Shown here in pieces: positions 1 through 7,016 of a stretch of 13,944 bases of DNA. The stretch lies in NCBI GenBank assembly GCA_023416315.1, contig JAEZIA010000354.1, positions 1-13,944 on the forward strand, written 5' to 3'. Origin of the DNA: Actinomycetes bacterium (lineage in GTDB: Bacteria; Actinomycetota; Actinomycetes; Mycobacteriales; Mycobacteriaceae). The position numbers and the translations under genes were made by a program. The notes below the pieces were generated by a model that did not search any database, was not told where the DNA came from, and saw nothing but the letters and a program-made list of their open reading frames with translations. The number at the start of each line of letters is the position of its first letter. Position 1 is the first letter of the stretch.

Positions 1-48
1 GGCGCAGCCGGCGACCGCGACGAACAGGAGACCGCACTCGATGGCTGA
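1..48 (+). CDS. C-terminal end of upstream gene, probably jetB (partial)
   Basis: Frame 1 is open from the window edge and ends at TGA 46-48, giving a 15-residue tail (GAAGDRDEQETALDG). It overlaps the start of the next gene by 8 nt, a typical translational-coupling arrangement. In Wadjet/Ept operons the small DUF4194 subunit JetB (MukE-like) normally precedes JetC, so this is probably the end of jetB. That identity rests on gene order only, because the tail is too short to recognise. Confidence 0.5.
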   Translation, partial: GAAGDRDEQETALDG

Positions 49-3000
49 ACAGTTCCACTTGTCGCGGCTGCAGGTCATCAACTGGGGTGTGTTCGACGGG
101 TATCACGACATCCCGTTCAGTGCGGGCGGCGCGCTGATCGCCGGCGCGTCGGGCAGTGGTAAATCCTCACTGCTGGACGCCATTTCGCTGGGGTTCCTGC
201 CGTTCAACCGGCGCAACTTCAACGCCTCCGGCGACAACACCGCAGCCGGGTCGAGCGCGGGCAGGCGTACCGTCGACAAGTACGTGCGCGGCGCGTGGGG
301 CCAGCGCAGTGACGGCGGCACCAGCAAGGTGATGTATCTGCGTGGCGAGGGCACCGCCTGGTCGGCCATCGCCGTCAGCTACCGAAGCAACACCGGACGC
401 ACGGTCACCGGCCTGGTGCTGAAATGGCTGACCGGCGAATCCCGTTCGGATTCGTCGAGCCGGTTCGTGCTGGCCGACGGCGACCGCGATATCGAGGACG
501 TCTGCAACCGCTGGGCGGCCGGGCGCTTCGACTCATCGGTGTTCAAGGACGACGAGTGGCGGTTCTCCACCAAGGTGGAGTCGCAATACCTGGCGCAGCT
601 GTACGCCACCATCGGCATCCGCGCCTCCGACGCCGCTCAGCAGCTGCTTGGCAAGGCGAAGTCGCTGAAAAGCGTTGGCGGACTGGAGCAATTCGTCCGC
701 GAGTTCATGCTCGACGAGCCGAGCAGCCTGACCCGGCTGCCCGACGCCCTCAAGCAGATCGATCCGCTGGTGGAGGCCCGCGAACTGCTGGCTGTCGCGC
801 AGAAGAAGCGCAAGATCCTCGGCGATATCGAGAAGATCCAGCAACGCTACGCCTCGGAATCCTCCGACCTGGGCATCATCGACCTGGTGGACCAGCCGAT
901 GGTGCGCGCCTACACCGACCACGTCCGGCTCGCCCAGTGCGGACCGCAGATCGAGTCGCTCGACGCCACCATCGATCAGCTCGGCAACGAGTACGAGGAT
1001 GTCACGCGGCAGCTGAATCTCGCCAAGGCCGAGGGCGATTCACTCAACGCACAGATCAGTGGGTCGAGCGCAAGCCTGGGACCGCTGCAGTCGCAGGTGG
1101 CGGCCGCCGAGGCCCAGGCCGAGCAGGTCTCGCGGCGCCGCGCCGCCTACGAGTCGATGTTGGCCGCGCACGACATCGACGTGCCCGACACCGCCGACGA
1201 GTTCTGGAACCTGCGTGAGGAACTCGCCACGCTGGTCACCGAACTATTGGCCAAGCTGGACCGTGGCCGCGAGGCGTCCACCGACGCGGAGTACGCGCAG
1301 AAGGCGGCGCGCATCGCCCGTGACGACGCCGCCAAGGAACTCAAGCGCGTCGAGCACGTCGGTTCGGCGCTGCCGGAGTTCGCGATCACCATGCGCGAAC
1401 ACATCTGCGCCGCAGTCGGAATCGACCCCGGCGAGCTGCCCTACATCGCCGAGCTGATGGACCTGCGTCCCGAGCAGGGCCGCTGGCGGGTGGCCGTGGA
1501 GAAGGTGCTGCGCGGGGTGGGCCTGCGGCTGCTGGTGCCCGACGAGCGGTATTCGGCGGTGCTGCGGTTCGTCAACGAGACCAACATGGGCGGACGGCTG
1601 CAGCTGCACCATGTGCGCGCCTCGCTGGTCGGTGCCACCCCGGCCGAAGCAGAACCGAATACGTTGGCGAGCAAGCTGTTCGTCGTCGACCCGACCCATC
1701 CGTGCGCGGCCGAGGCCGCCGATGTGATCGCCGCGGCGGGTGACCACATCTGCGTCGACACCCCGGACGTGTTCTCCCGGTTCCGCCGCGCGGTCACCGA
1801 TACCGGCCTGTACAAGGATTCCGAACGGCTGGCCATCAAGGACGACCGTCGTCCGCTCAAACAGTCCGACTACATCTACCAGGGCGACGTTCGAGCCAAG
1901 ATCGATGCGTTGACCGTCGACCTGGCCACCGCCGAAGAGGCGTACCAGCAGGCGCGGCGCACGGCCGATGAGATCGCCGCGCAGCGCCAGCAGTGGCGCG
2001 ACCGGGCCGCGGCGTGCAAGGCGATCTGCGAGCAGTTCCCGCAATGGAATCACGTCGACATCGAGACCGCCGACGGGCACGCCGACCGGCTGCGCGAGCA
2101 GTTCGAGCTGTTGCTGGCCGACAACCCGGACATCGACGCGCTGACCGCCCGCGCCGACCAGTGCTGGGAGGAGATCCAGACGCTGATGACGCGGCGCGGG
2201 GCGATCCAGACCCGCCGCGACGACCTCGACGGCCGGCGTACCCAGCTGTTGGAGCTGCAGGACCGGCTGGCGCCCGCGTTCGTCTCGGAGCCGTTGACCG
2301 AGCTGCTGAACCGGTATGCCGCCGATGTGCCGGTTCCGCTGGATGTACTCAATCCGGAACCGCATCGCGAAGCGGTGTTCAACACGATCCGTCGCGAACG
2401 TGAGCAGCTGCGCGAAAGCCGCAGGCGCTCATACGATGAGCTGGCTCGCATCCTGAACACCTTCGACACGGCATTCCCGGATGCGATCCCGAACGACAGC
2501 GACGTGTTCGACGAGCGGGTGCACGATTATGTGGCGCTGTGCCGCCACATCGACGAGCGCGAACTGCCGGAGGCCTACGAGCGGATGATGCGGCTGGTCA
2601 CCGAGCAGGCCCCCGACGCGATCCTCACCCTGCACCGGGTGGCTGAGCAGGAAGCGCGCCGGATCAGCGAGCAGATCGACCGGGTCAACACGGGTCTGGG
2701 TGCGGTCGAGTTCAACAGCGGCACCCGGCTGACGCTGCGGGCCACCCCCCGCAGCCTGACCGCGGTGGCCGAGCTGACCGAGATCGTGCGGTCGATCTCC
2801 CGGCGGATCGCCGAGGTGGGTCTTGGCGATAAGCAGGCGATCCTGGACCAATATGCCGACATTCTGCGGTTGCGCAACCGGCTGGCGTCGACGGCGCCGG
2901 AGGACAAGGCGTGGACGCGCGATGCGCTGGATGTGCGCAACCGGTTCACCTTTGACTGCGCCGAATGGGACGTTCACACCGAGGAACTGATTCGCACGCA

Positions 3001-3412
3001 CAGCAATGCCGGCGACAACTCCGGTGGTGAGCAGGAGAAACTGATGGCGTTCTGCCTCGCGGGCGCGCTGAGCTTCAACCTGGCCAACCCCGAGAGTCAG
3101 GACAACAAGCCGGTTTTCGCGCAGCTGATGCTCGACGAGGCGTTCTCGAAGTCGGATCCGCAATTCGCTCAGCAGGCGCTGCAGGCGTTCCGCAAGTTCG
3201 GCTTCCAGCTCGTCATCGTGGCCACGGTGCAGAACGCGACCACCATTCAGCCCTATATCGACAGCGTGATCATGGTGTCCAAGACCGAGGCCTCCAGTCG
3301 CAATGCCAGGCCGGTGGCCACCGTGGTGTCCAAGACGATCTCGGACTTCACGACATTGCGGGCCGAGATGCGCAATTCGTCGGCACGGCAACGGGTGCCG
3401 GCCGGGGTCTGA
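41..3412 (+). CDS. jetC: JetC/EptC (MukB-like SMC ATPase, Wadjet plasmid-restriction system)
   Basis: This 1123-aa protein has SMC/SbcC-type head motifs at its two ends. Walker A is GASGSGKS at residues 35-42, the ABC signature is SGGEQ at 994-998, and Walker B is LMLDE at 1029-1033. The middle is Ala/Glu/Arg-rich and looks coiled-coil (about 290-440 and 600-800). It flanks a hinge-like globular block (about 445-600) with PYIAELMDLRPEQ and VEKVLRGVGLRLLVP, which resemble the COG4913/YPO0396 JetC family. Family members act with JetA, JetB and the JetD nuclease to extrude loops on, and cleave, circular plasmids. The M. smegmatis member EptC restricts plasmid maintenance. The ATG has AGGAG at 26-30 with a 10-nt spacer and overlaps the preceding gene by 8 nt. 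The gene is full length and intact. It could instead be called MksB; assignment to JetC is an inference from motifs. Confidence 0.8.
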   Translation: MAEQFHLSRLQVINWGVFDGYHDIPFSAGGALIAGASGSGKSSLLDAISLGFLPFNRRNFNASGDNTAAGSSAGRRTVDKYVRGAWGQRSDGGTSKVMYLRGEGTAWSAIAVSYRSNTGRTVTGLVLKWLTGESRSDSSSRFVLADGDRDIEDVCNRWAAGRFDSSVFKDDEWRFSTKVESQYLAQLYATIGIRASDAAQQLLGKAKSLKSVGGLEQFVREFMLDEPSSLTRLPDALKQIDPLVEARELLAVAQKKRKILGDIEKIQQRYASESSDLGIIDLVDQPMVRAYTDHVRLAQCGPQIESLDATIDQLGNEYEDVTRQLNLAKAEGDSLNAQISGSSASLGPLQSQVAAAEAQAEQVSRRRAAYESMLAAHDIDVPDTADEFWNLREELATLVTELLAKLDRGREASTDAEYAQKAARIARDDAAKELKRVEHVGSALPEFAITMREHICAAVGIDPGELPYIAELMDLRPEQGRWRVAVEKVLRGVGLRLLVPDERYSAVLRFVNETNMGGRLQLHHVRASLVGATPAEAEPNTLASKLFVVDPTHPCAAEAADVIAAAGDHICVDTPDVFSRFRRAVTDTGLYKDSERLAIKDDRRPLKQSDYIYQGDVRAKIDALTVDLATAEEAYQQARRTADEIAAQRQQWRDRAAACKAICEQFPQWNHVDIETADGHADRLREQFELLLADNPDIDALTARADQCWEEIQTLMTRRGAIQTRRDDLDGRRTQLLELQDRLAPAFVSEPLTELLNRYAADVPVPLDVLNPEPHREAVFNTIRREREQLRESRRRSYDELARILNTFDTAFPDAIPNDSDVFDERVHDYVALCRHIDERELPEAYERMMRLVTEQAPDAILTLHRVAEQEARRISEQIDRVNTGLGAVEFNSGTRLTLRATPRSLTAVAELTEIVRSISRRIAEVGLGDKQAILDQYADILRLRNRLASTAPEDKAWTRDALDVRNRFTFDCAEWDVHTEELIRTHSNAGDNSGGEQEKLMAFCLAGALSFNLANPESQDNKPVFAQLMLDEAFSKSDPQFAQQALQAFRKFGFQLVIVATVQNATTIQPYIDSVIMVSKTEASSRNARPVATVVSKTISDFTTLRAEMRNSSARQRVPAGV

Positions 3413-3532
3413 TCTTCGACCCCCGACCTGTCCGATCCGCTGATGAGCAGGCGAAGCGCGAGATCCGCGTGCTCGGCGAGATGCCGGCTCCGGCCGTTCC
3501 GCGGCCCCTCCAAGTGCAGCATCTAGGTTCAA

Positions 3533-3572
3533 CGCGAAAAGGCCAGGGGCACAACGCCCCTGGCCTTTCGCG
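3533..3572. terminator. Strong bidirectional hairpin terminator between convergent genes
   Basis: The arms are 3533-3550 and 3556-3572, with loop ACAAC at 3551-3555. The core GGCCAGGGGC/GCCCCTGGCC is a perfect 10-bp stem. With one bulged A the stem extends to 17 bp through AAA/TTT and CGCG. The A and T runs on either side would work in both directions. It lies between jetC (plus, ending 3412) and the lipoprotein gene (minus, ending 3585), as expected for a shared terminator. Confidence 0.8.
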
Positions 3573-3584
3573 ATTGGTTCTCGG

Positions 3585-4244
3585 CTACTTCAGGTTGGGC
3601 AGGTTTTCCTCGATCGCCGCGACCTGAGCCTTGCCGACGGCCTCGACGAAGTCCTGCGGGACCGGGTTGAGGTCACCGGGTGCGCTACTGAAGACCGCGA
3701 CCACGACCGTGCGGTCCACCGTGAACAGCAGCGCCGCCATCGCGGCCTTGCCGTCCGGCGAGGTGCCGATCGTGACCGTCGCATCCTGGGTGACTTCAGG
3801 CAGCGGCGTCGCCGTGCCCGTCACCTGGGTGGGCACACTGTTCGCGGCACCGGCCAGACCGGACGCAGCCTGGGTGGTGTCGTCGCTGATGATCACCGAG
3901 ATGTTGATCGCATCGGTCCCGGAGGTGTAGGTCTGCGACACGTCGGGCGGCGTCGGCGTCAGGGTCACCTTGGGGGTATCGCCCACCCACGGGACGTTGG
4001 CCACCTGCGGGATGTCGGCTGGCTTGACCAGCAGCGACGCGTAATCCGGCGTTCCGGCCGGCACCGTCGCCTCGGCGCTGGTGGTGGCCTCGGCAGCGAC
4101 GGTGGTCGTGGTGGTCGACGTCGTCGTGCTTGTCGTCGTCTCCTCCGACTTCTCCTCATCCTTGCCGCAACCGGCGACGACGAGTCCGAGAGCGACGGCG
4201 GCCGCCGTGACTCGGACTATTGCTCGCGTACGCACAGGACTCAT
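3585..4244 (-). CDS. Thr-rich exported lipoprotein of unknown function
   Basis: The chosen ATG at 4244 gives 219 aa and has GGGAG 10 nt upstream; a start at 4286 would add 14 residues that do not look like a signal. The N-terminus is a lipoprotein signal: basic MSPVRTR, hydrophobic core AAAVALGLVVA, then lipobox VAGC with Cys26. A low-complexity Thr/Ser linker (about 34-60) follows, then a roughly 150-residue folded domain starting around PDYASLLVKPADIP. The product should be lipid-anchored on the outer face of the cytoplasmic membrane. I do not recognise the folded domain with confidence; mycobacteria carry many such Lpp/Lpq-type proteins. The gene is on the same strand as the upstream oxidoreductase but 94 nt away, and it converges on jetC. 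Confidence 0.85.
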   Translation of the reverse strand: MSPVRTRAIVRVTAAAVALGLVVAGCGKDEEKSEETTTSTTTSTTTTTVAAEATTSAEATVPAGTPDYASLLVKPADIPQVANVPWVGDTPKVTLTPTPPDVSQTYTSGTDAINISVIISDDTTQAASGLAGAANSVPTQVTGTATPLPEVTQDATVTIGTSPDGKAAMAALLFTVDRTVVVAVFSSAPGDLNPVPQDFVEAVGKAQVAAIEENLPNLK

Positions 4245-4286
4245 ATCAGCGAACTCCCATCCGGCCACACCCCGGTGGAGGGCCAC

Positions 4287-4315
4287 AGCGCAGCCTAAAC
4301 GAGGCAGGTCGTCAA
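4287..4315 (-). promoter_or_regulatory. Possible promoter of the lipoprotein gene
   Basis: On the minus strand TTGACG (4315-4310) lies 17 nt before TGCGCT (4292-4287), about 40 nt upstream of the ATG. The -35 fits well; the -10 is weak (TGNNNT rather than TANNNT). An alternative -10, TAGGCT at 4297-4292, has no good -35. The TTGACG overlaps the hairpin at 4304-4320. Confidence 0.3.
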
Positions 4316-4320
4316 CCTGC
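4304..4320 (-). terminator. Small hairpin downstream of the MDR oxidoreductase gene
   Basis: GCAGGT (4304-4309) and ACCTGC (4315-4320) form a perfect 6-bp stem around a 5-nt loop, 18 nt after the stop of the minus-strand oxidoreductase gene. No good U-tract follows. It could be a weak terminator, or a dyad in the promoter of the lipoprotein gene. Confidence 0.35.
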
Positions 4321-4338
4321 GGTTATTTGACGCATTCG

Positions 4339-5481
4339 TTACGGGGAGTGCGGAGTAACCAAGAACTTCTCCCCGGTCGCCCGCTTGACGTATTTGGTGA
4401 ACGCCTCGGGACCGAGCATGCCGGCGAGTGACACCTCACTGGTGTAGCTGCTCGCGAACGTCGTGGTGAGCTCGTCGGCGACGCGCTGACGCAGCCGCCC
4501 AAGGGTTTCGGCTCCGGCTGTTGCCAGAAACGGTGTCAGCAGCCAGCCGCCGATCCCCCATGCCATGCCGAAGTTTCTGGTGAGCACCGTTGGGCCGGTG
4601 TCGAGTACACCGTAGATGTACACCTGCTTGTGGACCGTCGAGCCGTAGCGCGAGTACTCGGAGGCTTTCGAGCTGGCCACCTGCTCCATGGCGTTGAGGA
4701 TGTCGCTGGCCAGTGTGCCCCCGCCGGTCGCGTCGAACGCCAGCGTCGCGTTCGTGGCCGCGAGCGCCTCCACAAGATCGGCGTGGAACGACGGTGACGT
4801 CGAGTTCAGCACATACTCGGCGCCGAGCGACTTCAAGATCTCCTCTTGCTCGGGCTTACGAACGATGTTCACCAGCGCGATGCCGTCCTTCTGGCACAGC
4901 TTGACCAGCATCTGCCCGAGGTTCGACGCGGCTGCGGTGTGCACCAGCGCCGAATGCCCTTCGCGGCGCATGGTTTCCGTCATTCCCAATGCGGTGAGCG
5001 GGTTGACGAACGACGATGCTCCGTCCCGCGCAGTGGCGCCGTCGGGCAGGACGAGACAGGCGCGGGCGTCGACGGCTCGATACTGCGAATACATCGCACC
5101 GCCGGCGATACCGACCGTCTTGCCGACGAGCGCCTGGGCCGCATCGGATGCCCCGGCGGCCACCACGGTGCCCGCACCTTCGTTGCCGACCGGAAGCGAT
5201 TGGTCGAATCGTGCGGCGAGTCCGGTGAGCGACTCCTGGGGAATCGGTGCGGTGACGACCGGGCGTTCCGGGGTGCCCGTCACCGTTGCCTTGGTCATGT
5301 CGGCGGTTGCGATCAGCAGCCCCAAGTCGGACGGGTTGATCGGGGCGGCCTCGATGCGCACCAGCACCTCGTTGCCGGCGGGCGTGGGGACATCGACCTC
5401 GTGCAATGAGAGTTCGAGAGTGCCGTCCGATGTCACCAGCGAACGCAGTTCGAGAGCCTTGTCGGGGAGATCTGCGGCCAT
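4339..5481 (-). CDS. MDR-family (zinc-independent) alcohol dehydrogenase/quinone reductase-like oxidoreductase
   Basis: The ATG at 5481 has GAGG (5493-5490) 8 nt upstream and gives 380 aa, usual for the family; the longer open frame up to 5655 has no RBS support. The N-terminal GroES-like domain contains VLVRIEAAPINPSDLGLLI, the typical MDR substrate-domain signature. The nucleotide-binding Rossmann segment is VHTAAASNLGQM (180-191), followed by a central FDATGGG motif. The usual Cys/His ligands for catalytic and structural zinc are not apparent, which points to the quinone-reductase-like side of the family: NAD(P)H-dependent reduction of an enone, quinone or similar substrate. The substrate cannot be told from sequence. 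It is transcribed away from the ssuD-sfnB operon, and the two share the 357-bp region 5482-5838. Confidence 0.85.
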   Translation of the reverse strand: MAADLPDKALELRSLVTSDGTLELSLHEVDVPTPAGNEVLVRIEAAPINPSDLGLLIATADMTKATVTGTPERPVVTAPIPQESLTGLAARFDQSLPVGNEGAGTVVAAGASDAAQALVGKTVGIAGGAMYSQYRAVDARACLVLPDGATARDGASSFVNPLTALGMTETMRREGHSALVHTAAASNLGQMLVKLCQKDGIALVNIVRKPEQEEILKSLGAEYVLNSTSPSFHADLVEALAATNATLAFDATGGGTLASDILNAMEQVASSKASEYSRYGSTVHKQVYIYGVLDTGPTVLTRNFGMAWGIGGWLLTPFLATAGAETLGRLRQRVADELTTTFASSYTSEVSLAGMLGPEAFTKYVKRATGEKFLVTPHSP

Positions 5482-5671
5482 GATGGGTGCCTCGTTTCGA
5501 ACGATCCGTGATGTCCTGCACGACAACGGTTTACCTGAGAGCATGCTGGGCAGCTCCCGGGATCGCGTCGAGACTCCTCGGTCACGAACAGCGTATAGGT
5601 GTCCACCCCGATCGACCAGGGCAGTGAACCTCACGGACTGCTCTGTCCTGCGCAAGCCGAGTATTCGATCA

Positions 5672-5689
5672 CCGAAATTTTAATTCCGG
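5672..5689. repeat. Imperfect palindrome, AT-rich
   Basis: The pattern is CCG-N-AATT-N2-AATT-N-CGG over 18 bp, with 14 of 18 positions symmetric. It lies in the only AT-rich patch of the divergent region. It may be an operator or promoter element; there is no regulator assignment. Confidence 0.4.
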
Positions 5690-5742
5690 CGGCAGCGACG
5701 GCACAGGGAACTGGCGCGGCCTACCGCCCACGGCGTCGGCTT

Positions 5743-5759
5743 GGCTGTCATGACGAGCC
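5743..5759. repeat. Palindrome GTCATGAC with GGCT/AGCC flanks
   Basis: The perfect 8-bp palindrome GTCATGAC (5747-5754) is flanked by GGCT on the left and, after one extra G, AGCC on the right. It lies about 80 bp before the ssuD start. Size and location are compatible with a repressor or activator site, but short palindromes also arise by chance. Confidence 0.35.
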
Positions 5760-5781
5760 AGCCGCGACGGCGAGCCCAACC

Positions 5782-5806
5782 CACTTCCGACGTAACGTGC
5801 CAAGTG
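5782..5806. promoter_or_regulatory. Candidate operator: 25-bp interrupted dyad before ssuD
   Basis: The pattern is CACTT-N3-ACGT-N-ACGT-N3-AAGTG. Eighteen of the 24 non-central positions are symmetric, arranged as four half-site blocks. It ends 32 nt before the ssuD GTG, where repressor binding would block transcription or initiation. The cognate regulator is unknown; sulfur-status regulators and TetR-type proteins are both possible. Confidence 0.5.
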
Positions 5807-5838
5807 TTGAGGCGAACCTAGTCCGAGGAGATCTGTCC

Positions 5839-7008
5839 GTGCCTGTGAAGCTGCACTGGTTCCTGCCCACTTATGGCGACAGCCGGTTGATCGTCGGGGG
5901 CGGCCACGGCACTCCGGCCGGTGCAGCCGGGGGTGACCGGGAGGCGACCATCGACTATCTTGCGTCGATCGTGCGCGGCGCGGAACGGTTCGGCTTCACC
6001 GGTGCGCTGATCCCCACCGGCGCGTGGTGCGAAGACGCGTTCATCACCGCGTCATTGCTGGCCCGGGAAACCAGCTCGCTGGCGTTCCTGGTGGCGTTCC
6101 GTCCCGGTCTGGTCAGTCCCACCCTGTCCGCTCAGATGGCGGCCACGTTCGCCCGCCACGCCCCGGGCCGCATCCTGCTCAACGTCGTCGTCGGCGGTGA
6201 GGCGCACGAACAACGGGCATTCGGCGACCACCTCGACAAGGATGCGCGGTACCGGCGCTGCGACGAGTTCCTCGATGTGGTGCGCCGACTGTGGGCCGGC
6301 GAAACCGTCACGCACAAGGGCGAATACATCGATGTCGAGGAGGCTGCTCTGGCGGTGCCGCCGAATCCAGTGCCGCCGTTGTACTTTGGCGGCAGTTCGC
6401 AGGCAGCAGGACCTGTCGCCGCGCGGCATTCGGATGTGTACCTCACCTGGGGCGAACCGCCCGCCGCCGTGCGCAAGAAGATCGAGTGGATCCGGGAGCT
6501 GGGTGCGGAGCAGGGCCGCACGCTGCGCTTCGGAATCCGCCTCCACACGATTTCGCGCGACACCTCCGAGGAGGCATGGGCACAGGCCGACAAGTTGGTG
6601 GCCGCCTTGGATGAGGAGACCGTGCGCACCGCGCAGGCCGGGCTGGCGCGCAGCCAGTCCGAGGGGCAGAAGCGAATGCTCGCTCTGCACGAGGCCCACC
6701 GCGCCGACGGCTCCTGGAGTGACGCCCGCAGCCTGGAGATCGCACCGAATCTGTGGTCCGGCGTGGGCCTGGTGCGCGGTGGGGCGGGGACGGCTCTGGT
6801 CGGCAGCCATACCGAAGTAGCCGACCGGATCGCCGAGTACGCCGAGATCGGGATCGACGAGTTCATCTTCTCCGGTTATCCGCACTTGGAGGAGCTGTTC
6901 TGGTTCGGCGAGGGGGTGGTGCCGATCCTGCGGCAGCGCGGCCTGTTCAACGCGGGGGCGGACGAGGCGTCGACCGTGTCGATCCCGTTCGTGGGGTCGA
7001 CCCGGTAG
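5839..7008 (+). CDS. ssuD: FMNH2-dependent alkanesulfonate monooxygenase (SsuD family, LLM class)
   Basis: The GTG at 5839 has GAGGAG at 5825-5830 with an 8-nt spacer and gives 389 aa (E. coli SsuD is 381). The sequence follows SsuD throughout: HWFLPTYGD at 6-14, IPTGAWCEDA, PPLYFGGSS, YLTWGEPP, FGIRLH, NLWSGVGLVRGGAGTALVG and SGYPHLEE. Residues matching E. coli Cys54, Arg226, His228, Arg297 and Tyr331 are Cys64, Arg234, His236, Arg313 and Tyr347, so all known active-site positions are kept. The enzyme uses reduced FMN and O2 to cleave alkanesulfonates to aldehyde and sulfite, supplying sulfur when sulfate is short. It acts in the cytosol as part of a tetrameric TIM-barrel family. No flavin reductase (SsuE) or transporter (SsuABC) is adjacent. 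It is probably co-transcribed with sfnB. Confidence 0.92.
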   Translation: MPVKLHWFLPTYGDSRLIVGGGHGTPAGAAGGDREATIDYLASIVRGAERFGFTGALIPTGAWCEDAFITASLLARETSSLAFLVAFRPGLVSPTLSAQMAATFARHAPGRILLNVVVGGEAHEQRAFGDHLDKDARYRRCDEFLDVVRRLWAGETVTHKGEYIDVEEAALAVPPNPVPPLYFGGSSQAAGPVAARHSDVYLTWGEPPAAVRKKIEWIRELGAEQGRTLRFGIRLHTISRDTSEEAWAQADKLVAALDEETVRTAQAGLARSQSEGQKRMLALHEAHRADGSWSDARSLEIAPNLWSGVGLVRGGAGTALVGSHTEVADRIAEYAEIGIDEFIFSGYPHLEELFWFGEGVVPILRQRGLFNAGADEASTVSIPFVGSTR

Positions 7009-7016
7009 GCACACCG

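Larger units (their letters stand above)
5482..5838. promoter_or_regulatory. Divergent intergenic regulatory region between the MDR gene and ssuD
   Basis: These 357 bp separate two divergent genes and hold no convincing gene. There are three dyad-symmetric elements (5672-5689, 5743-5759, 5782-5806), listed separately, all on the ssuD side. An AT-rich patch (5675-5685) stands out in the GC-rich background and may mark a promoter. A 19-codon GTG frame (5624-5683) exists but lacks an SD. No consensus -35/-10 pair was found for either gene. Confidence 0.6.

Noticed and set aside
1244..2365. Long minus-strand reading frame opposite jetC (373 codons), and similar long frames at 2429-3532 and 12542-13528
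   Set aside because: Products are Arg/Gly/His/Val-rich with no recognisable domain, and they lie antisense to well-supported genes; typical shadows in GC-rich DNA.
3443..3526. 27-codon ATG frame with three Cys after jetC (MSRRSARSACSAR...)
   Set aside because: No Shine-Dalgarno, Arg/Ser-rich as expected from random GC-rich sequence, and placed between jetC and its terminator; too weak to call a gene.
4085..4145. GTCGTC/GTGGTG repeat tract as a microsatellite
   Set aside because: It is the coding sequence of the Thr-rich linker of the lipoprotein; irregular and in frame.
5482..5655. N-terminal extension of the MDR oxidoreductase to 5655
   Set aside because: The added residues do not resemble the family, and the ATG at 5481 has a good SD and gives the normal length.
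5624..5683. 19-codon GTG frame upstream of ssuD as a leader peptide sensing cysteine
   Set aside because: Only one Cys, no Cys run, no SD and no clear attenuator hairpin downstream.
5599..5838. N-terminal extension of SsuD to 5599
   Set aside because: Family similarity begins at the GTG at 5839, which has a near-perfect SD; the extension would cover the operator-like dyads.
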